DNA of 35,304 nucleotides from Parasulfuritortus sp. (GTDB lineage Bacteria > Pseudomonadota > Gammaproteobacteria > Burkholderiales > Thiobacillaceae). The notes under the pieces were generated by a model. The model did no database searches. It was given only the letters and a program-made list of their open reading frames with translations, and was not told where the DNA came from. How positions within the stretch are numbered: position 1 is the first letter of the stretch; each line of letters begins with the position of its first letter. This document shows, one piece after another, positions 16,182-24,722 of this stretch. Where the stretch lies: positions 1-35,304 of the forward strand of contig JARLJM010000185.1 of NCBI GenBank assembly GCA_031291185.1, written 5' to 3'. Made by a program: the position numbers and the translations under genes.

Positions 16182-17815
16182 GCCTGTTGCTCCGAGTCTT
16201 GCGGGGCGGCCTGGCGGCGTGCCTCGATTTCATCAATCTGATGTTGTTGGTCCGGGGTCAGGCTTTCGGTGTTTTTGGCGTGCACGGCTTCTTTCGCTTG
16301 TCTGGCGCGCTCGATGGCCGCTTCCAGAATGGCCTTCTTGCGTTCGGCTTCCGGGTCGTCGGCGGCCACGGCGCCGGTGTCGAGCCGCTCGCTGGCTTTC
16401 TTGCCCAGCCGTTCGGCCTTTTCCTTCTTCTCCCGCTCCTGGCGTAGAAGCTGGAATTCATGGCGCTGGCGGGCACCTTCAGCGGCCAGCTTGGCGCGGT
16501 CGTCAGCCGCAATCTCGCTCTTGGCGAATCGGTAGAAATCGACCAGCGGGATATGGCTTGGACAGACATGGCTGCAACAGCCGCATTCGATGCAGTCGAA
16601 CAGCTTGTAGGCACGGGCCTTGGCGAAGTTTTTCGACTTGGCGTGCCAGTACAGTTCGAATGGCTGTAGGACGGCCGGGCAGACGAGGGCGCATTGTCCG
16701 CAGCGGATGCAGGGCATGGCCGGCGGATGGGGCGGGAACAGTTCCTGGTTCTTGGCGATGATGCAGTTGACCGACTTGACCAGCGGGGAGGCGGTGTCGT
16801 CCAGGTCGAAGCCCATCATCGGGCCGCCGATGACATGGCCGCTGGTTTCGGCCAGATCGCCGCCGGCCAGCCGGATCAGTTCATCGATCGGCGTGCCCAG
16901 GCGGGCCTCGATGTTGCACGGCCCGGCCACATGCCCGGTGATGGTGACGACGCGGGTCAGCATCGGCTCGCCCAGTTCCACTGCGCGTTGCAGGGCATAG
17001 GCGGTGGCGACGTTGAAGACCTGGATGCCGATGTCGGTCGATATCTTGCCGCTTGGCGTCTCCAGCCCGGTCAGGAGTTGAGTGAGCTGCTTGGCGCCGC
17101 CGCTGGGGTAGCGGGTCGGCACAGCGGTCACTTCGGCAGCGAGTTTCAACTGTTCGCAGGCGGACTGCATGGCTTGCGCCGCTTCCGGCTTGTTGTCCTC
17201 GATGCCGACCAGAATCCGCTTCGCACCGAGGGCGTGACGCATGATCTCGGCGCCCTGCATGATCTCCGTCGCCCGTTCCCGCATCAGCCGGTCGTCGCAG
17301 GTGATCCAGGGTTCGCATTCGGCGCCGTTCAGGATCAGGGTCTCGATCGGGGTGCCGCCCGTGGCCAGTTTTACGTGGCTGGGGAAGACCGCACCGCCCT
17401 GTCCGGCCAGACCCATATTGACCAGTCGCTGATGCAATTCGCCGGGTGGCAGATCACGCCAGGCAATCGGCTGCATATCCGCGGCGGTGTCCTTGCCGTC
17501 GGCTTCGATCACCACGCATTGATCGGGCAAGCCGGACGGGTGGGCGACCGGGCGGGCTTCAACGGCGACCACCCGGCCCGAGGTGGGCGCGTGCACGGCG
17601 GCGGAGATGCGGCCTTCCGGCGCCCCGATCATCTGACCTTTCAGCACGCTGTCGCCAGCCTTGACCAGGGCGCGCGCCGGTTGGCCAATGTGCTGGCGCA
17701 AGGGTACGACGTAGTGCGCGGAAAGCGGTGCCACGATGATGGCTTTCGCATTCGACTCGGTCTTGTGCTCGGGCGGGTGCAGACCGCCGGGAATGGGATA
17801 GACCTTGCCGCTCAT
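16178..17815 (-). CDS. rnfC: Rnf complex NADH/ferredoxin-side subunit RnfC
   Basis: RnfC is the peripheral subunit that handles NAD(H) through a Complex I 51-kDa-like fold. The protein is 545 aa from the ATG at 17815, which shares ATGA with the rnfB stop; a longer in-frame start at 17860 lies within rnfB. The N-terminal domain covers 1-95 ([14 protein letters not shown]). The FMN/NADH-binding domain covers about 130-330 ([29 protein letters not shown]). Two [4Fe-4S] motifs follow at C369-C372-C375-C379 and C408-C411-C414-C418. The last 115 residues are highly charged, alpha-helical and Ala/Glu/Lys-rich, a variable tail typical of proteobacterial RnfC. A missing FMN or cluster ligand is not apparent. 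Confidence 0.96.
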   Translation of the reverse strand: MSGKVYPIPGGLHPPEHKTESNAKAIIVAPLSAHYVVPLRQHIGQPARALVKAGDSVLKGQMIGAPEGRISAAVHAPTSGRVVAVEARPVAHPSGLPDQCVVIEADGKDTAADMQPIAWRDLPPGELHQRLVNMGLAGQGGAVFPSHVKLATGGTPIETLILNGAECEPWITCDDRLMRERATEIMQGAEIMRHALGAKRILVGIEDNKPEAAQAMQSACEQLKLAAEVTAVPTRYPSGGAKQLTQLLTGLETPSGKISTDIGIQVFNVATAYALQRAVELGEPMLTRVVTITGHVAGPCNIEARLGTPIDELIRLAGGDLAETSGHVIGGPMMGFDLDDTASPLVKSVNCIIAKNQELFPPHPPAMPCIRCGQCALVCPAVLQPFELYWHAKSKNFAKARAYKLFDCIECGCCSHVCPSHIPLVDFYRFAKSEIAADDRAKLAAEGARQRHEFQLLRQEREKKEKAERLGKKASERLDTGAVAADDPEAERKKAILEAAIERARQAKEAVHAKNTESLTPDQQHQIDEIEARRQAAPQDSEQQA

Positions 17816-18369
17816 GCTGCTTCCCGCTGCTGGTGAATCGGGATCAACGGGTAGCGCCATTTCCAGTTGTTCACGGTTTCATGCACCACTTCCATGTGGA
17901 TGCAGTCGACGGGGCAGGGCGCGAGACACAGTTCGCAGCCGGTGCAGAGGTCGGCGACGATGACATGGAGTTGTTTCGATGCGCCGACGATGGCATCGAC
18001 CGGGCAGGCCTGGATGCAGAGCGTGCAGCCGATGCAGGTGTTTTCGTCGATCAGGGCGACCGACTTGGGTTTTGGCGCCACGCCTTCGCCAAAGGGCTTG
18101 GCTTCCACGCCGAGCAGGTCGGCCAGTCGCTGGATGCCGGGCTCGCCGCCGGGTGGGCAGCGGTTGATGTCCGCCTCGCCCTTGGCCATCGCCTCGGCAT
18201 ACGGCCGGCAGCCGGGGAAGCCGCACTGACCGCACTGGGTCTGGGGCAGGATGTCATTGATCTTGTCGGCCAGCGGATCGCCCGCCACCCTGTAAAAGAG
18301 TTCGGCCCAGCCCAGCACGCTGCCCAGCACCAAGCCGATCACGGCCATCACGATGATCGCGGAAATCAT
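17812..18369 (-). CDS. rnfB: Rnf complex iron-sulfur subunit RnfB
   Basis: RnfB takes electrons from or gives them to ferredoxin. The protein is 185 aa from the ATG at 18369, which overlaps the rnfA stop by 4 bases. One N-terminal membrane helix (2-20) is followed by a DUF-type [4Fe-4S] domain with C46, C49, C54 and C71 ([14 protein letters not shown]). Two ferredoxin-type clusters follow: C112-C115-C118-C122 and C142-C145-C148-C152, with the compensating cysteines at the CPV motifs. Length and layout are those of the gammaproteobacterial RsxB/RnfB rather than the longer clostridial form with extra clusters. An out-of-frame open stretch upstream, to 18870, is rnfA shadow. Confidence 0.96.
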   Translation of the reverse strand: MISAIIVMAVIGLVLGSVLGWAELFYRVAGDPLADKINDILPQTQCGQCGFPGCRPYAEAMAKGEADINRCPPGGEPGIQRLADLLGVEAKPFGEGVAPKPKSVALIDENTCIGCTLCIQACPVDAIVGASKQLHVIVADLCTGCELCLAPCPVDCIHMEVVHETVNNWKWRYPLIPIHQQREAA

Positions 18370-18944
18370 TTGATCAGGCCCGAGAATCCCATGAAGGCCA
18401 GGCTCATCAGGCCGGCGGTGATCATTGCGATGCTGACGCCCTGGAACGGCTTGGGTATGTCGGCACCATCCAGCCGTTCGCGCATGGCGGCGAACAGGGT
18501 CAGCACCAGCGAGAAGCCGATCGCGCCGCCCAGCCCGAACAGCAGCGAGTCGACGAAGTTGTGCTGCTGCTGCACGTTGAGCAGGGGAATGCCCAGCACC
18601 GCGCAGTTGGTGGTGATCAGCGGCAGGTAGATGCCCAGTACCCGGAACAGCGTCGGGCTGGTCTTCTTGATGAACAGTTCGGTGAAGCCGACGATGGCGG
18701 CGATCACCACGATGAACGACAGGGTGCGCAGGTAGAGCAGGTCGGCGGGCTGCAGCATGTAGGTGTCGATCAGGTAACTGGTGCCGGAACCCAGCGTCAG
18801 CACGAACGTGGTGGCAGCGGCCATGCCGATCGCGGTCTCCAGTTTCTTGGAGACGCCGAAGAAAGGACACATGCCGAGTATCTTCGCCATGATGATGTTG
18901 TTGACGAAGACCGTGCTGATGAGGATGAGGAGGTAGTGTTCCAT
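18366..18944 (-). CDS. rnfA: Rnf electron transport complex subunit RnfA
   Basis: This is the first gene of the Rnf string. The protein is 192 aa with about six membrane helices. It is homologous to RnfE and carries the matching motifs [20 protein letters not shown] (about 15-34) and [13 protein letters not shown] (about 102-114), whose cysteines hold the membrane Fe-S cluster with those of RnfE. The arrangement rnfA-B-C-D-G-E is complete and uninterrupted, so the complex should be functional. In vivo it may drive reduced ferredoxin formation for low-potential reactions, or set the reduced state of redox sensors as Rsx does for SoxR. I see no nif genes here to indicate a nitrogen-fixation role. 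Confidence 0.96.
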   Translation of the reverse strand: MEHYLLILISTVFVNNIIMAKILGMCPFFGVSKKLETAIGMAAATTFVLTLGSGTSYLIDTYMLQPADLLYLRTLSFIVVIAAIVGFTELFIKKTSPTLFRVLGIYLPLITTNCAVLGIPLLNVQQQHNFVDSLLFGLGGAIGFSLVLTLFAAMRERLDGADIPKPFQGVSIAMITAGLMSLAFMGFSGLIK

Positions 18945-18967
18945 AGCGCTAACCAGAAGGTGGCCAA

Positions 18968-18996
18968 ATTATCCGCTTCCAGTCGGGGCTAAACAA
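18968..18996 (-). promoter_or_regulatory. Candidate sigma-70 promoter of the rnf operon
   Basis: On the minus strand a -35 like TTGTTT (18996-18991) is separated by exactly 17 bases from a -10 like GATAAT (18973-18968, five of six matches). The -10 ends 23 bases before the rnfA ATG, leaving a short leader. This is the only clear promoter-like pair in the 108 bases between alanine dehydrogenase and rnfA. The CCCT-GA-AGGG palindrome at 18997-19006, directly upstream of the -35, might be part of an operator. Confidence 0.45.
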
Positions 18997-19052
18997 CCCT
19001 GAAGGGAGCGTCTTTATTGGAGTATGCGTGATCGTAGTCTGCCCGTGTTCCG

Positions 19053-20168
19053 TTATGTGGAGATGACAGTGCGCCAGTCGGTTGCGTTCAGGCCCAGATC
19101 CAGCGCCAGGCCCTTGTGACAGACCTTGCCCGCTGCCAGGTTCAGTCCGGCAGCAAAACCGGGATCGGCCTCGAAGGCGGCATGGCTGCCGTGAGCTGCC
19201 AGCTTCAGAAGATACGGCAGGGTGGCTGTTTCGAGCGCCTGGGTGCTGGTGCGGGCGACGGCTCCGGGCATGTTGGCGACGCCGTAATGCACGACGCCTT
19301 CCTTTACGGCGAATGGAGCCGAGTGGCTGGTGACCGTCGATGTCTCCGCGATGCCGCCCTGGTCGATGGCGATGTCCACGATGGCGGAGCCCGGCCGCAT
19401 GCGACGGACCAGATCACGGGAAATCAGCTTGGGTGCGCGACGGCCGTGGACATAGACGGCGCCGATGACCAGATCGGCCTGCATGACCCAGGTCTCGATG
19501 CTGGTCAGCTCGGAGACGACGGTGCGGATGCGGCCAGGGTAGCGTTCGTCGAATGCACGCAACCGGTCGGTGTCGCGGTCGAGCAGGGTGACCTCTGCCC
19601 CGATGCCGAGTGCGATCCGGGCCGCATTGGCGCCCGCTTCCCCGCCGCCGATGATCGTCACCCGGCCCGGCGCCACGCCTTCGACACCGGACAGCAATAC
19701 GCCCCGACCGCCGTTTTTCATCTCCAGTGCCTGCATGCCCGCCTGCACGGCGAGTCGCCCGGCGACCCGCGACATGGGTGCGAGCAAAGGCGTACTGCCG
19801 TCGGCGTTTTCCACGGTTTCGAAGGCAATGGCCGTCACGCCCGCCGCGAGCAGGGTGTGAGCCAGTTCGGGCGCGGCAGCGAGGTGCAGGTAGCAGAACA
19901 GGATCTGCCCGGCACGCAGCAGGGGTGTTTCCCTGGGCTGGGGTTCCTTGACCTTGAATACCAGGTCGGCGTCGTAAACAGCGGCTGCGTTGGCCACGAC
20001 TATGGCGCCGGCATGGAGATAGTCCAGGCTGGAATAGCCTATGGCGCTGCCCGCGCCGCGTTCGACCAGGACCTGATGTCCGGCGCGGACCAGTTCGGCG
20101 ACACCGGACGGCGTGGCGGCGACGCGATATTCCTGTGCCTTGATTTCCTTGGGAATGCCGATGCGCAT
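19053..20168 (-). CDS. ald: Alanine dehydrogenase
   Basis: This enzyme interconverts L-alanine and pyruvate plus ammonium with NAD. The protein is 371 aa from the ATG at 20168 (MRIGIPKEIKAQEYRVA), the normal length. Catalytic Lys74 lies in VKEPQPRE and His95 in FCYLHLAA, the same numbering as in known enzymes. The NAD-binding GGGEAGANAARIALG sits near 170. HYGVANMPGAVARTST near 295 is the usual C-terminal signature. The frame is open further upstream over copA, but that is non-coding shadow. It lies 26 bases after the copA stop and is likely co-transcribed. I know of no functional link between copper export and alanine metabolism. Confidence 0.95.
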   Translation of the reverse strand: MRIGIPKEIKAQEYRVAATPSGVAELVRAGHQVLVERGAGSAIGYSSLDYLHAGAIVVANAAAVYDADLVFKVKEPQPRETPLLRAGQILFCYLHLAAAPELAHTLLAAGVTAIAFETVENADGSTPLLAPMSRVAGRLAVQAGMQALEMKNGGRGVLLSGVEGVAPGRVTIIGGGEAGANAARIALGIGAEVTLLDRDTDRLRAFDERYPGRIRTVVSELTSIETWVMQADLVIGAVYVHGRRAPKLISRDLVRRMRPGSAIVDIAIDQGGIAETSTVTSHSAPFAVKEGVVHYGVANMPGAVARTSTQALETATLPYLLKLAAHGSHAAFEADPGFAAGLNLAAGKVCHKGLALDLGLNATDWRTVIST

Positions 20169-20194
20169 TGGGAATGTCTGTCCTGAAAATAGGG

Positions 20195-22537
20195 CTATTT
20201 TGCCTGACTCGGACGCCACCGTTTCAATTGCAGCGAGTTGGTCACCACGGAGACCGACGACAGGGCCATGGCTGCTCCGGCGATGACCGGATTCAGATAA
20301 CCCAGCGCGGCGAGGGGCAGGGCCAGAACATTGTAGACGAAGGCGAAAAACAGGTTCTGGCGGATCTTGCGCATCACTGCGCGGGACAGTTCCACTGCGT
20401 CGACCACGGCATTGAGGTTGTTGTGCATGAGGGTGATGTCGGCCGCTTCCATGGCGATGTCGGCACCTGAACTCATGGCGAAGCCGATGTCGGCGCTGGC
20501 CAAGGCCGGGGCATCGTTGATGCCGTCTCCGGCCATCGCCACGACGCGTCCCTCGGCCTTGAGCGCGGCCACGGCGGCGGCCTTGTCGCCGGGCTTGACG
20601 CCGGCCTGCCAGTCGTCGAGTCCGGCCTCGCGGGCGATGGCGGCAGCCGTGGCCTCGTTGTCGCCGGTCAGCATGACGGTACGGATGCCGGCCGCCTTGA
20701 GCCGGGCGATGGCCGCGGCAGAGGTGGCGCGAATCCGGTCGGCGAAGGCGAACTGGCACAACGGGCGATCGCCTTCCGACAAGGTCACCCAGGTGGCGGT
20801 GGCGCCTTGATTCTGCCCGGCCGCCAGCCGCAGGTGGCGGCCCTCCACGGTGCCCTGCACGCCGGCGCCCGGTATGTTCTCGAACGATTCGACCGGCGGC
20901 ACGGCGATGCCGCGTTTGCCTGCCGCTTCGAGTACCGCTCGGGCAAGCGGATGGCTGCTGCCCTGTTCCAGCGCGGTAGCCAGGCGCAGCCATTGGTCGC
21001 TGTCCGGTTCCATGGCGATCAGGACGGGCTTGCCCTCGGTCAGGGTGCCGGTCTTGTCGAGCGCCAGCACGTCGACCCGCTCGGCGCGTTCCAGCACCTC
21101 GGCGGCACGGACCAGGATGCCCAGCTGGGCGCCGCGGCCCAAACCGACCATCACGGCGGTCGGCGTGGCGAGTCCCAGTGCACAGGGACAGGCGATGACC
21201 AGCACCGCCACGGCGGGGATCAGACTCTGGCTGAAGCTGCCGGTAATCAGCCACCAGCCGGCCAGGGTGAGCAGGGCAAGACCGATGATGGCCGGGACGA
21301 AGATGCCGGAAATGCGGTCGGCCAGCTTCTGGATCGGGGCCTTGGAACCTTGCGCCGCCTCGGTGAGCCGGACGATCTCCATCAACTGGGTATGGGTGCC
21401 GACGCCTTCGGCCCGGATGGTCAGCAGGCCGTCGAGGTTTTGCGTCCCGGAGAAGACATGGGCGCCGACTGTTTTGGCGACGGGCAGGCTCTCGCCGGTC
21501 AGCAGGCTTTCGTCCACGCCGGATCGGCCGTCATCGACCACGCCATCGACCGGAACGCGTTCCCCGGCCCGGACCTGGACCCGGTCGCCAGGACGCAGGC
21601 TGCTGATTTCGGCCTCGACGAATTCGCCGTTGCGTTCCACCCGCGCGCTGCGCGGCTGCAGTCCGATCAGTTGTTCGATGGCGGTCGAGGTCCGGCTCTT
21701 GGCGCGGACCTCCAGCAGCTTGCCTAGACGAACCAGCGTGACCACGGCGGCGCTGGCCTCGAAGTAGAGATGTCCGCCGGGAACGAGGAACAGGGTGAAC
21801 AGGCTGAAGAAATAGGCGGCGCTGGTACCCAGCGCAACCAGCACGTCCATGTTGGCGCCGCCGCCGCGCAAGGATTTCCAGGCGCCGTCGTAGAAGCGCC
21901 AGCCGGCCCAGAACTGCACTGGCGTGGCCAGCAGCCACTGGGCCCAGCCGGGCAGCATGGGGGTCTGCTGGCCGCCGCCGAGCATGACGATCATCTGCAG
22001 CAGCAAGGGCAGGGTCAGCAGCGCTGAGAAGGCGAAGACCCGTACCTCACGCCGATACTCGGCCGCCTTGCGGGCCTTTTCCTGGGCACGTTGTTCTTCC
22101 GAGGCGGGCGTGGCGGTGAACCCCGCGCGGACCACGGCGGCGAGCAGGGCGGCCTCGTCGGCCAGGCCGGGCTGGTAGCGGACACGCGCCTTTTCGGTGG
22201 CCAGATTGACCCGCGCTTCCACTCCGGGCAGCGTGTTGAGGACGCGCTCCAGCCGGCTGGAACAGGCGGCGCAGGTCATGCCGGCGATATTCAGGTCCAG
22301 GCTTTGAGGCAACACGCTGAAGCCGGTCTTGTCGATCTGCGCCAGGATGGTGGCCGGATCGGTCTGCTCGGGATCGAAGCTGACCTGTGCCCGCTCATTG
22401 GCCAGGTTGACCTGGGCCTGGACGCCGGGCAGGCGGTTGAGGTTGTTCTCCAGTCGGGTCGAGCAGGACGCGCAGGTCATGCCCGAGATGGGTAACTGGA
22501 TGGTCTGATGAGTGGGGTGCTTGCTGAGGTCCGGCAT
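20195..22537 (-). CDS. copA: Copper-exporting P1B-type ATPase CopA
   Basis: CopA pumps Cu(I) out of the cytoplasm. The protein is 780 aa with two N-terminal heavy-metal domains, GMTCASC (C22, C25) and GMTCAAC (C89, C92). The membrane metal site CPC is in ACPCALGLATPT. The actuator TGES, the phosphorylation DKTGT, the nucleotide-binding SSHPLARAV (HP) and the hinge GDGIND are all present. The C-terminal membrane segments carry YNVLALP and MALSSVSVVTNS, the Cu(I)-specific P1B-1 marks that exclude zinc or cobalt subfamilies. No CueR-type operator (ACCTTCC...GGAAGGT) is visible in the 57 bases upstream, so control is unknown. The alanine dehydrogenase gene follows at 26 bases. Confidence 0.96.
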   Translation of the reverse strand: MPDLSKHPTHQTIQLPISGMTCASCSTRLENNLNRLPGVQAQVNLANERAQVSFDPEQTDPATILAQIDKTGFSVLPQSLDLNIAGMTCAACSSRLERVLNTLPGVEARVNLATEKARVRYQPGLADEAALLAAVVRAGFTATPASEEQRAQEKARKAAEYRREVRVFAFSALLTLPLLLQMIVMLGGGQQTPMLPGWAQWLLATPVQFWAGWRFYDGAWKSLRGGGANMDVLVALGTSAAYFFSLFTLFLVPGGHLYFEASAAVVTLVRLGKLLEVRAKSRTSTAIEQLIGLQPRSARVERNGEFVEAEISSLRPGDRVQVRAGERVPVDGVVDDGRSGVDESLLTGESLPVAKTVGAHVFSGTQNLDGLLTIRAEGVGTHTQLMEIVRLTEAAQGSKAPIQKLADRISGIFVPAIIGLALLTLAGWWLITGSFSQSLIPAVAVLVIACPCALGLATPTAVMVGLGRGAQLGILVRAAEVLERAERVDVLALDKTGTLTEGKPVLIAMEPDSDQWLRLATALEQGSSHPLARAVLEAAGKRGIAVPPVESFENIPGAGVQGTVEGRHLRLAAGQNQGATATWVTLSEGDRPLCQFAFADRIRATSAAAIARLKAAGIRTVMLTGDNEATAAAIAREAGLDDWQAGVKPGDKAAAVAALKAEGRVVAMAGDGINDAPALASADIGFAMSSGADIAMEAADITLMHNNLNAVVDAVELSRAVMRKIRQNLFFAFVYNVLALPLAALGYLNPVIAGAAMALSSVSVVTNSLQLKRWRPSQAK

Positions 22538-22594
22538 GGCTCGAGGGCCTGATGGGCAACGATCCGGTCAGCATAGTCCGATCGATGCAGACTG

Positions 22595-24592
22595 TCAGGC
22601 GTTACTGTGGTTCCGGTTATTCAGCCACTGGCGCAACTCGTCCAGCGGGACCGGCCTGGAGATCAGGTAGCCCTGGCTGATGTCGCAGTCTTCATTGCGA
22701 AGGAATTGCAGCTGTTCCTCGGTTTCGACCCCTTCGGCCACCACGTGCAGGCCCAGGGCGTGGGTCATGGTGACGATGGCCCGGACGATGGTGCAGTCTT
22801 CCTTGTCCTGGGGTACATCGCGCACGAAACTGCGGTCGATCTTGATGAAGTCGACCGGCAATTGTTTCAGGTAGGAGAGGGATGAATAGCCGGTGCCGAA
22901 GTCGTCGATGGACAGGCTGATGCCGGTCGCCGAGAGCGCGTCGAGCACGTTGGCGACCCGGGCGACGTCGACCATCATGGTGCTTTCGGTGATCTCCAGT
23001 TCCAGTCTGTCGGGTGGGAAACCCGATTCGGCCAGTGCCATCAGGATCTGTTCGATGAAATCGCCCTGTTTCAACTCCACGGCCGAGATGTTCACGGCCA
23101 GTTTCAGGTTGTCGTAGCCCTCTGCATGCAAGGATTTGATGTCGCGGCAGGCCGTGGTTAGTACCCAGTGACCGATGGGGACGATGTGTCCCGTTTCCTC
23201 GGCCAGGGGGATGAACTCCATCGGCGAAATCATCTTGTCGCCCTGATACCAGCGGATCAGCGCCTCGACGCCGATCACCTCGCCGGTGACCATGTCGAGC
23301 TGAGGCTGGTAATGCAGGACAAACGCTTTTCGCTCCACGGCAAGATGCAGGGCCGTTTCGCGGGCGACCTGAAGAGTGGCCTGTTCAGCCATGCCTTCAT
23401 CGAAGAACCGGAAGCAGTGCCGGCCGTCTGCCTTGGCCCGATACATCGCGGTATCGGCGTTTTTCAGTAGGGTGGTCATGTCGGCGCCATCGCGTGGGGT
23501 CAGGCTGATGCCGATGCTGGCGCCGATATACCAGTCGCGTCCTTCCAGTTCGACCGGGGCGGCCAGTGAGGCCAGAATCTTGTCCGCGATCCGCTCGACG
23601 TCCATGGGCGTGATGTCTTCCAGCAGCACGGCGAATTCGTCGCCGCCCAGACGGGCCACGGTGTCGCTGGTCCGGACGCATTTCAGCAGACGTTCGGCGA
23701 TGACAGTGAGCAGGCGGTCGCCGGAAATATGTCCGATGGTGTCATTGATGCGCTTGAAGTGGTCCAGGTCGATGAACAGCAGGGCGTGCTGGTCATCGCT
23801 GCGGCTGGCGCGCTGCACTGCATGGTCGACGCGGTCGGACAGCAGGCGCCGATTGGGTAGATGGGTGAGCGGATCGAAATGGGCCAGTTGCTCCAGGCGG
23901 GACGAGAACAGCTTGCGGTCGGTGATGTCCTGGAACATGAAGATGTAGCCAAGATGGTTCCCGGCCTCGTCATCGACTGCCGATGCGCTTTCCCAGGTAG
24001 CGAAGGTCTCGCCGTTCTTGCGCCGTTTCCAGACTTCACCGACCCAGCTGCCCTCCGATTTCAATTCGTGCCACAAGTCGGCGATAAAGTCCGGGCCGTG
24101 GGTGTCGGTTTCCAGGATGGATAGATTCCTGCCTATGACGTCTTCGGGCTCGAACCCGGTCATCTCGGAGAACATCGGGTTGACCCGGATGATTTCACCC
24201 TGCGAAGTGGTGATCACAATTGCCTGAAGGCCGTCTTCGAATACTTTTGCCGAAAGTTCCAGTTCGCCCAGGGTGGCCAGCCGTTGTTTCAGGTGCAGGT
24301 GTACGCGATGGGCGGCCAGGGTGATGCCGGTGAGGCCGAGTAGCCAGATGATGGCGAGCGAGACCTCGATGCTTCGGGTGACTTCTTCCGGGACCGATAC
24401 CGAAGGGGCCTGCATCAGATTGAGGTTGAAGGCGAGGAAAATGCAGATGGCTAATGACCAGGCGACCACCGCTGTCCAGAACAACCGGCGCAGCAGCAGA
24501 AGGTCGTTTGCTTTGCGCGGCGGGGGAAAATGTCCGCCACCACCCCGTTCAGAAAGGTGGGGGTGGGCGGTCAATTTGAGGAGTGTAGGCAT
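22595..24592 (-). CDS. Membrane PAS-GGDEF-EAL cyclic-di-GMP signalling protein
   Basis: This is a 665-aa bifunctional candidate for making and breaking c-di-GMP. Two membrane helices lie at about 35-59 and 75-95. A PAS domain spans about 112-228 (AIVITTSQGEIIRVNPMFSEMTG). The GGDEF domain spans about 235-398 with an intact GGDEF at 316-320 and an RTSD inhibitory site at 307-310. The EAL domain spans about 410-655 with an intact EAL at 443-445, plus DDFGTGYSSLSYLK and EGVETEEQ. Both active sites look functional. The first ~30 residues (Pro/Gly-rich GGGGHFPPP) lie over a strong inverted repeat and have no good ribosome site. The true start may therefore be further in, for example at a TTG near 24484. 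There is no obvious partner gene. Confidence 0.9.
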   Translation of the reverse strand: MPTLLKLTAHPHLSERGGGGHFPPPRKANDLLLLRRLFWTAVVAWSLAICIFLAFNLNLMQAPSVSVPEEVTRSIEVSLAIIWLLGLTGITLAAHRVHLHLKQRLATLGELELSAKVFEDGLQAIVITTSQGEIIRVNPMFSEMTGFEPEDVIGRNLSILETDTHGPDFIADLWHELKSEGSWVGEVWKRRKNGETFATWESASAVDDEAGNHLGYIFMFQDITDRKLFSSRLEQLAHFDPLTHLPNRRLLSDRVDHAVQRASRSDDQHALLFIDLDHFKRINDTIGHISGDRLLTVIAERLLKCVRTSDTVARLGGDEFAVLLEDITPMDVERIADKILASLAAPVELEGRDWYIGASIGISLTPRDGADMTTLLKNADTAMYRAKADGRHCFRFFDEGMAEQATLQVARETALHLAVERKAFVLHYQPQLDMVTGEVIGVEALIRWYQGDKMISPMEFIPLAEETGHIVPIGHWVLTTACRDIKSLHAEGYDNLKLAVNISAVELKQGDFIEQILMALAESGFPPDRLELEITESTMMVDVARVANVLDALSATGISLSIDDFGTGYSSLSYLKQLPVDFIKIDRSFVRDVPQDKEDCTIVRAIVTMTHALGLHVVAEGVETEEQLQFLRNEDCDISQGYLISRPVPLDELRQWLNNRNHSNA
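24534..24570 (-). repeat. GC-rich inverted repeat in the 5' end of the GGDEF-EAL gene
   Basis: On the plus strand, CCGCCACCACCCC (24534-24546) is followed, after a short loop, by GGTGGGGGTGGGCGG (24556-24570). The two arms pair with one or two mismatches. The transcript of the c-di-GMP gene would fold a very stable hairpin here, 22 to 58 bases after the annotated start. The encoded GGGGHFPPP is unlike any domain, which suggests a repeat element rather than selected protein sequence. Confidence 0.55.
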
Positions 24593-24593
24593 G

Positions 24594-24628
24594 CCTGGAT
24601 TTGCGAGGGCTTTCGCTATGACTCCAGG
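24594..24628 (-). repeat. Nested hairpin immediately upstream of the GGDEF-EAL start
   Basis: CCTGGA at 24594-24599 pairs with TCCAGG at 24623-24628. Inside it GCGA (24603-24606) pairs with TCGC (24613-24616), making a two-stage stem. It ends two bases before the annotated start codon and would cover any ribosome site there. It may be a regulatory leader or a REP-like repeat. Confidence 0.5.
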
Positions 24629-24667
24629 TTAACGGATTTCTCGAGGTTTTCTTTAGGGTTTTTGGGT

Positions 24668-24698
24668 AGGGATGGCGATTTGTTTTAATGCCATCCCT
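24668..24698. other. Nine-base-pair hairpin downstream of the HupE-like gene
   Basis: AGGGATGGC (24668-24676) and GCCATCCCT (24690-24698) form a perfect 9-bp stem with a 13-base loop, 25 bases past the stop of the HupE/UreJ gene. It sits where a terminator is expected. However, the transcript after the stem reads ACCCAAAAACCC, not a U-tract, so a classical intrinsic terminator is not supported. Confidence 0.5.
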
Positions 24699-24722
24699 GT
24701 CTGCCTTGCCGGTAGGAGCAAT

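Noticed and set aside
14524-16236. 570-codon frame containing rnfG plus a long N-terminal extension
   Set aside because: The extension is the rnfD region read in the wrong frame (Arg/His/Pro-rich). RnfG proper starts at 15162.
16694-17836. 380-codon plus-strand frame opposite rnfC
   Set aside because: It is antisense to a fully recognised RnfC with all cluster ligands. No domain is seen in the plus-strand product.
17812-18870. Extended frame before RnfB
   Set aside because: Codons upstream of 18369 are rnfA in another frame. RnfB begins with its membrane helix at MISAIIVM.
19053-21254. 733-codon frame containing alanine dehydrogenase with an N-terminal extension
   Set aside because: Codons upstream of 20168 are copA read out of frame. 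Alanine dehydrogenase has its canonical start MRIGIPKE and normal length without them.
22538-22594. CueR-type operator upstream of copA
   Set aside because: No dyad of the ACCTTCC / GGAAGGT type or an elongated-spacer promoter is seen in the gap.
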